From positions 1 to 10,950 of the forward strand of contig JALRAA010000022.1 of the NCBI GenBank assembly GCA_023262645.1: 10,950 nt of DNA. The letters are read 5' to 3'. Below the pieces are notes generated by a model. That model was not told the DNA's origin. It did no database searches and saw nothing but the letters and a program-made list of their open reading frames with translations. Below, in pieces: positions 8,476-10,950 of this stretch. The stretch is from Burkholderiaceae bacterium (GTDB lineage: Bacteria; Pseudomonadota; Gammaproteobacteria; Burkholderiales; Burkholderiaceae_C). A program made the position numbers and the translations under genes. The first letter of the stretch is position 1; each line of letters begins with the position of its first letter.

Positions 8476-10086
8476 ATGAACACCTCATTGTTTGTCCGCC
8501 CCGAGCAACGCCAAGCCTGGCAACAATTGCAAACATTGGCACAAGCGCCAGCTGTCCATTTGCGCGATTTGCTCCCACAACCCGGTCGCAGCCGTGGTTT
8601 GCAATACCAAGCCGCAGGCTTGTCGCTGGACGCTTCGCACCAACGCGTCAATGCGGACATCTTGTCTGCGCTTCATGCACTGGCTGAAGAATCGCAGGTG
8701 TTGGACAAAGCGCAAGCCATGTTTCGCGGCGAACACATCAACCGCACCGAAGACCGCGCGGTGTTGCATGTGGCCTTGCGTGGTCGTGCACAAAACACGC
8801 CGCCATGGGGCGCGGCGATTTCTCATGCGGTGTCTGTCGAATTGACGCGTTACACCGCGTTTGCGCAAGCCCTGCGACACCGTCAAATCACTGGCCACAC
8901 CGGCGAACCCATCACCGATGTGGTCAACCTCGGCATTGGAGGTTCGGACCTCGGCCCGCGCATGGCCACCGAAGCCCTGTGGCCCAGCGCCGATGGCTTC
9001 CATCCCCCACCGGTGCAAGTGCATTACGTGTCCAATGTCGACATTTGGCAGCTGGCCAAAACCCTGTCTGCACTGCACCCTGCGCGCACCTTGTTTGTGG
9101 TGCAAAGCAAAACCTTCACCACCCAAGAAACCTTGACGCTGTTCGCCTCAGCCAAACGCTGGTTGGTAGACGGAGGTTGTCCTGCCGATCAATGCCACCA
9201 ACATCTGGTGGCGGTCACCGCCAAACCTGCGTTGGCGCAGACGCTGGGGTTCCATGCCGAGCGTTGTTTCCATTTGTGGGATTGGGTAGGTGGGCGTTAT
9301 TCGCTGTGGTCTGCCATCGGCTTGCCTTTGGTGGTGGCCATCGGCACCGACGCGTATTTGCAGATGCTGGACGGTGCACACGCCATGGACCAGCATTTTT
9401 TGCACACGGCCGTGGCCAACAACATGCCGTTGATGATGGCTTTGTTTGGCATTTGGAACCGCAACTTTTTAGGTGCCACCACGCACCATATCGCGCCCTA
9501 TCACTCGGCGCTGGGCAAGCTGGTGGCTTTTTTGCAGCAACAAGACATGGAGTCCAACGGCAAACGTGTGCACACAGACGGCAGCGTTTGTCATGTCGCA
9601 ACTGCGCCTGTGCTGTGGGGCGGTTTGGGCAATGATGGGCAGCACGCTTATTTCCAGCTGTTGCACCAAGGCAGCCACCTGGTGCCGGTGGACTTCATCG
9701 GTGTGCGCCACGGCTATGCCGGCATGCCTTTGTCGGCCGAACACCAACGCGTGGTGTTGCTCAATATGCAAGCACAGGCCCAAGCGCTGGCGCTGGGCAG
9801 AACCCCAGAAGACACTTTGCAACAGTTGATCGCGGATGGGCTGTCGGTGGAACAAGCGCAAGCGCTGGCACCGCACCGCAGCTTTCCAGGGAATGTGCCC
9901 AGCAGCATGTTGTGGATGGATCAACTCACGCCCTTTGCATTGGGCGCACTGATTGCCTTGTATGAACACAAAGTGTTTTGCCAAGCCGCTGTCTGGGGCA
10001 TCCATGCGTATGACCAATGGGGGGTTGAATTGGGCAAAACCATGGCGCTGGCGTTAGAAAAAACCAGCAGAGTTGCAGGCAACTGA
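8476..10086 (+). CDS. pgi: Glucose-6-phosphate isomerase
   Basis: Interconverts glucose-6-P and fructose-6-P in the cytoplasm. In this operon it would feed fructose-6-P into Zwf, or recycle ED-derived fructose-6-P. It has 536 residues (E. coli Pgi is 549). Both family signatures are complete: DWVGGRYSLWSAIG in the middle and VWGIHAYDQWGVELGK near the C-terminus. Likely catalytic residues are Glu359 (QQDMESNGK), His390 (NDGQHAYF) and Lys521 (VELGK), corresponding to Glu355, His386 and Lys514 of E. coli. Substrate-phosphate contacts are expected in LGIGGSDLGP and SKTFTTQET. The gap from eda is 39 bp with no clear ribosome site before the ATG. It is the last gene of the rightward operon, and its final codons form the left arm of the inverted repeat at 10070-10134. 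Confidence 0.98.
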   Translation: MNTSLFVRPEQRQAWQQLQTLAQAPAVHLRDLLPQPGRSRGLQYQAAGLSLDASHQRVNADILSALHALAEESQVLDKAQAMFRGEHINRTEDRAVLHVALRGRAQNTPPWGAAISHAVSVELTRYTAFAQALRHRQITGHTGEPITDVVNLGIGGSDLGPRMATEALWPSADGFHPPPVQVHYVSNVDIWQLAKTLSALHPARTLFVVQSKTFTTQETLTLFASAKRWLVDGGCPADQCHQHLVAVTAKPALAQTLGFHAERCFHLWDWVGGRYSLWSAIGLPLVVAIGTDAYLQMLDGAHAMDQHFLHTAVANNMPLMMALFGIWNRNFLGATTHHIAPYHSALGKLVAFLQQQDMESNGKRVHTDGSVCHVATAPVLWGGLGNDGQHAYFQLLHQGSHLVPVDFIGVRHGYAGMPLSAEHQRVVLLNMQAQAQALALGRTPEDTLQQLIADGLSVEQAQALAPHRSFPGNVPSSMLWMDQLTPFALGALIALYEHKVFCQAAVWGIHAYDQWGVELGKTMALALEKTSRVAGN

Positions 10087-10134
10087 ACAAATTTGTGCCA
10101 AACCGCATGTACTGCACCACATGGCCTGCAACTC
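10070..10134. terminator. Inverted repeat at the pgi 3' end, possible terminator in the convergent gap
   Basis: GAGTTGCAGGC at 10070-10080 and GCCTGCAACTC at 10124-10134 are perfect 11-bp complements with 43 bases between. Inside lie a self-complementary ACAAATTTGT (10087-10096) and a small CATGT/ACATG hairpin (10106-10110 with 10119-10123). The left arm contains the last pgi codons. On the minus strand the stem is followed, after about six bases, by a run of six T (complement of the A run ending near 10063), so it looks more like a terminator for the leftward barrel gene reading into pgi than for pgi itself. On the plus strand no T run follows. The long loop makes this atypical. Confidence 0.35.
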
Positions 10135-10145
10135 ACTTGCATGCC

Positions 10146-10784
10146 TCAAAAATACAGGCTTAAAAACACCCCCATGTGGTCCGCCTGGTAGGTGCGCGAA
10201 GTCCGCTGCGACCTGAATTCCTCGGTGACCCAACGCAAGCCCAGGCCAGTGTTGATTTCATCGCCGGGTTGTTTGAGGTTTTTGTACGGTTTGAAAAAAT
10301 ACATCAACTGCACCACCGCCCCGGGTGTTGAGGTGAAGTTTTCGGTGCCTAAAAATGAAGCCACGCCCGTGTTGCTGCGTTTCGATGAAAACGACTGGTG
10401 CCATCCACCGCCGATGCGCCAGCGCTCATTCAAGTTGTGTATCAACATCAGCTCCACAGGCGTGCGCTTGAACGCTATGTCACCGTTAGCGCCTTGCGTG
10501 GTGTCAACCAAATAAGAAACGCTGAATTGCATCGCCAAGGTATCGTTGAAGGCATATTGCAAACCGATGCCACCTTGCAAACCATCACCCGCATACACAT
10601 CCCATTTGCCGCCGGTGTTGGCGTAAGTGCCATTGGCCATCAAATCGCCCCCTTTGTTGCCACCGACTTCAAGCAGCCACTGATAAGCGCGGGGCGCGTC
10701 TGCCCGCAACGTTTGTGCGCTCACCCCGCATGACAACAACGCACATGCGCCCACCCATACGCACCTTGTCCAAACTTTTTTCAT
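10146..10784 (-). CDS. Putative outer-membrane beta-barrel protein, uncharacterised
   Basis: I do not recognise a named family. The 212-residue product starts with a signal peptide (MKKVWTRCVWVGACALLSCGVSA, cut before QTL at about residue 23). The mature part has no hydrophobic helices but many alternating polar/hydrophobic stretches with aromatic ends (WLLEVGG, GGIGLQYAFN, AMQFSVSYLVD, VELMLIHNLN, WRIGGGWHQSF, VVQLMYFFKP, GLGLRWVTEEF), which suggests a barrel of eight or so strands. It ends in SLYF: a terminal Phe with aromatic/hydrophobic residues before it is the usual BAM recognition signal. A Cys in the signal region (LLSC) is a poor lipobox. The ATG at 10784 has AAGGA 6 bases upstream. 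It is convergent with pgi and likely transcribed alone. A role in sugar passage is possible from location but not shown by sequence. Confidence 0.8.
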   Translation of the reverse strand: MKKVWTRCVWVGACALLSCGVSAQTLRADAPRAYQWLLEVGGNKGGDLMANGTYANTGGKWDVYAGDGLQGGIGLQYAFNDTLAMQFSVSYLVDTTQGANGDIAFKRTPVELMLIHNLNERWRIGGGWHQSFSSKRSNTGVASFLGTENFTSTPGAVVQLMYFFKPYKNLKQPGDEINTGLGLRWVTEEFRSQRTSRTYQADHMGVFLSLYF

Positions 10785-10791
10785 CCCTTTT

Positions 10792-10816
10792 CCTTTGCTA
10801 AAAAAACAGCAAAAGG
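10792..10816 (-). promoter_or_regulatory. Leader hairpin covering part of the Shine-Dalgarno of the barrel gene
   Basis: In the minus-strand transcript, CCTTTTGCT and AGCAAAGG pair (six perfect pairs TTTGCT/AGCAAA plus two G-C pairs past a single bulge) around a loop of GTTTTTTT. The right arm ends in the AAAGG that begins the ribosome site ahead of the ATG at 10784. The fold would partly hide the site and expose a U-rich loop. Confidence 0.3.
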
Positions 10817-10827
10817 TTAATATTTAT

Positions 10828-10846
10828 TGGCGGTATGTGGCGGTAT
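10828..10846. repeat. Tandem 9-bp direct repeat upstream of the barrel gene
   Basis: TGGCGGTAT occurs at 10828-10836 and again at 10838-10846, a 10-bp period that places both copies on the same helix face. It lies 44-62 bp upstream of the start codon at 10784, next to AT-rich promoter-like DNA (TATAAA on the minus strand at 10851-10846; TTAATATTTATT on the plus strand at 10817-10828). This is the expected place and geometry for a regulator site. Confidence 0.4.
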
Positions 10847-10854
10847 TTATAACC

Positions 10855-10878
10855 AAAAAGAGGTCATTTGTGCCTCTT
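10855..10878 (-). terminator. Weak terminator-like hairpin
   Basis: On the minus strand AAGAGG and CCTCTT form a perfect 6-bp stem with a 9-base loop, and the T run continues three bases past the stem before GG. It follows the possible gene end at 10899 by about 20 bases. The stem is short and only half GC, so efficiency would be low. Confidence 0.25.
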
Positions 10879-10898
10879 AACCAGCGAGAAATTCCTGC

Positions 10899-10950
10899 TT
10901 AAGCGGCCTTGGGAAATGCCGCGCTGTGAACCCCGCGCGGGCGCAAAGGG
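10899..10950 (-). CDS. Possible 3' end of an unidentified leftward gene
   Basis: One minus-strand frame is open from the window edge and ends in TAA at 10901-10899, giving the tail PLRPRGVHSAAFPKAA. It is followed by the hairpin at 10855-10878, the layout expected of a gene end. Sixteen residues are too few to assign a family or to rule out chance. Confidence 0.22.
   Translation of the reverse strand, partial: PLRPRGVHSAAFPKAA

Noticed and set aside
7530..8660. Long minus-strand ORF (376 codons) antisense to edd, eda and pgi
   Set aside because: It opposes three genes with complete catalytic motifs; its translation is rich in Cys, Trp, Arg and Pro with no recognisable domain, typical of an antisense shadow.
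10087..10096. ACAAATTTGT palindrome after pgi as a separate operator
   Set aside because: It has no loop for an RNA hairpin, no downstream gene to control in the plus direction, and a short AT-rich palindrome is easily random; noted only as part of the larger inverted repeat.
10915..10950. Plus-strand ATG with open frame to the window end
   Set aside because: No Shine-Dalgarno and only a dozen codons visible; the minus-strand frame ending before a hairpin is slightly more plausible.

Overview
The window is a compact sugar-uptake and central-carbon locus from a Gram-negative bacterium. The moderately high GC content, heavy use of TTG (Leu) and CAA (Gln) codons, very short intergenic gaps, Entner-Doudoroff (ED) gene set and signal-peptide/outer-membrane proteins suggest a betaproteobacterium, probably Burkholderiales (Comamonadaceae-like). 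This placement is an inference from style and gene content, not from a marker gene. I see no mobile element, CRISPR array, tRNA or rRNA, and no sign of recent transfer.

Left arm (minus strand, 1-1898): a periplasmic sugar-binding protein gene followed after 4 bp by an RbsC-type permease gene that runs off the window edge. A 172-bp divergent control region (1899-2070) holds a 17-bp near-perfect palindrome (1989-2005), the best operator candidate in the window.

Right arm (plus strand, 2071-10086): seven tightly packed genes that look like one operon. They encode the single-domain ABC ATPase of the same transporter, an RbsD/FucU-family sugar mutarotase, a ROK-family repressor, then zwf, edd, eda and pgi. 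Three junctions overlap, and the others are 3, 15 and 39 bp apart. Read as a pathway: a hexose enters through the ABC transporter, is interconverted between ring or anomeric forms by the mutarotase, and is phosphorylated by a kinase not seen here. Pgi links fructose-6-P to glucose-6-P, Zwf oxidises glucose-6-P, Edd makes KDPG and Eda splits it to pyruvate and glyceraldehyde-3-P. The ROK protein is the obvious candidate sensor for the divergent promoters. No 6-phosphogluconolactonase (pgl) or sugar kinase gene lies in the window. The presence of pgi, together with the FrcBCA-like single-NBD transporter, makes fructose (or another sugar entering as fructose-6-P) a reasonable guess for the substrate, but glucose or another hexose is not excluded.

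Far right (minus strand, 10146-10784): a small exported protein ending in Tyr-Phe, most likely an outer-membrane beta-barrel, convergent with pgi. The 59-bp convergent gap and the end of pgi contain an 11-bp perfect inverted repeat. The leader of the barrel gene carries a tandem 9-bp repeat and a hairpin that covers part of its Shine-Dalgarno sequence. The last 52 bp may hold the 3' end of another minus-strand gene followed by a weak terminator.

There is no clear undescribed system. The most interesting point is the architecture: transporter ATPase, mutarotase, repressor and the ED route with pgi appear to form a single transcription unit.
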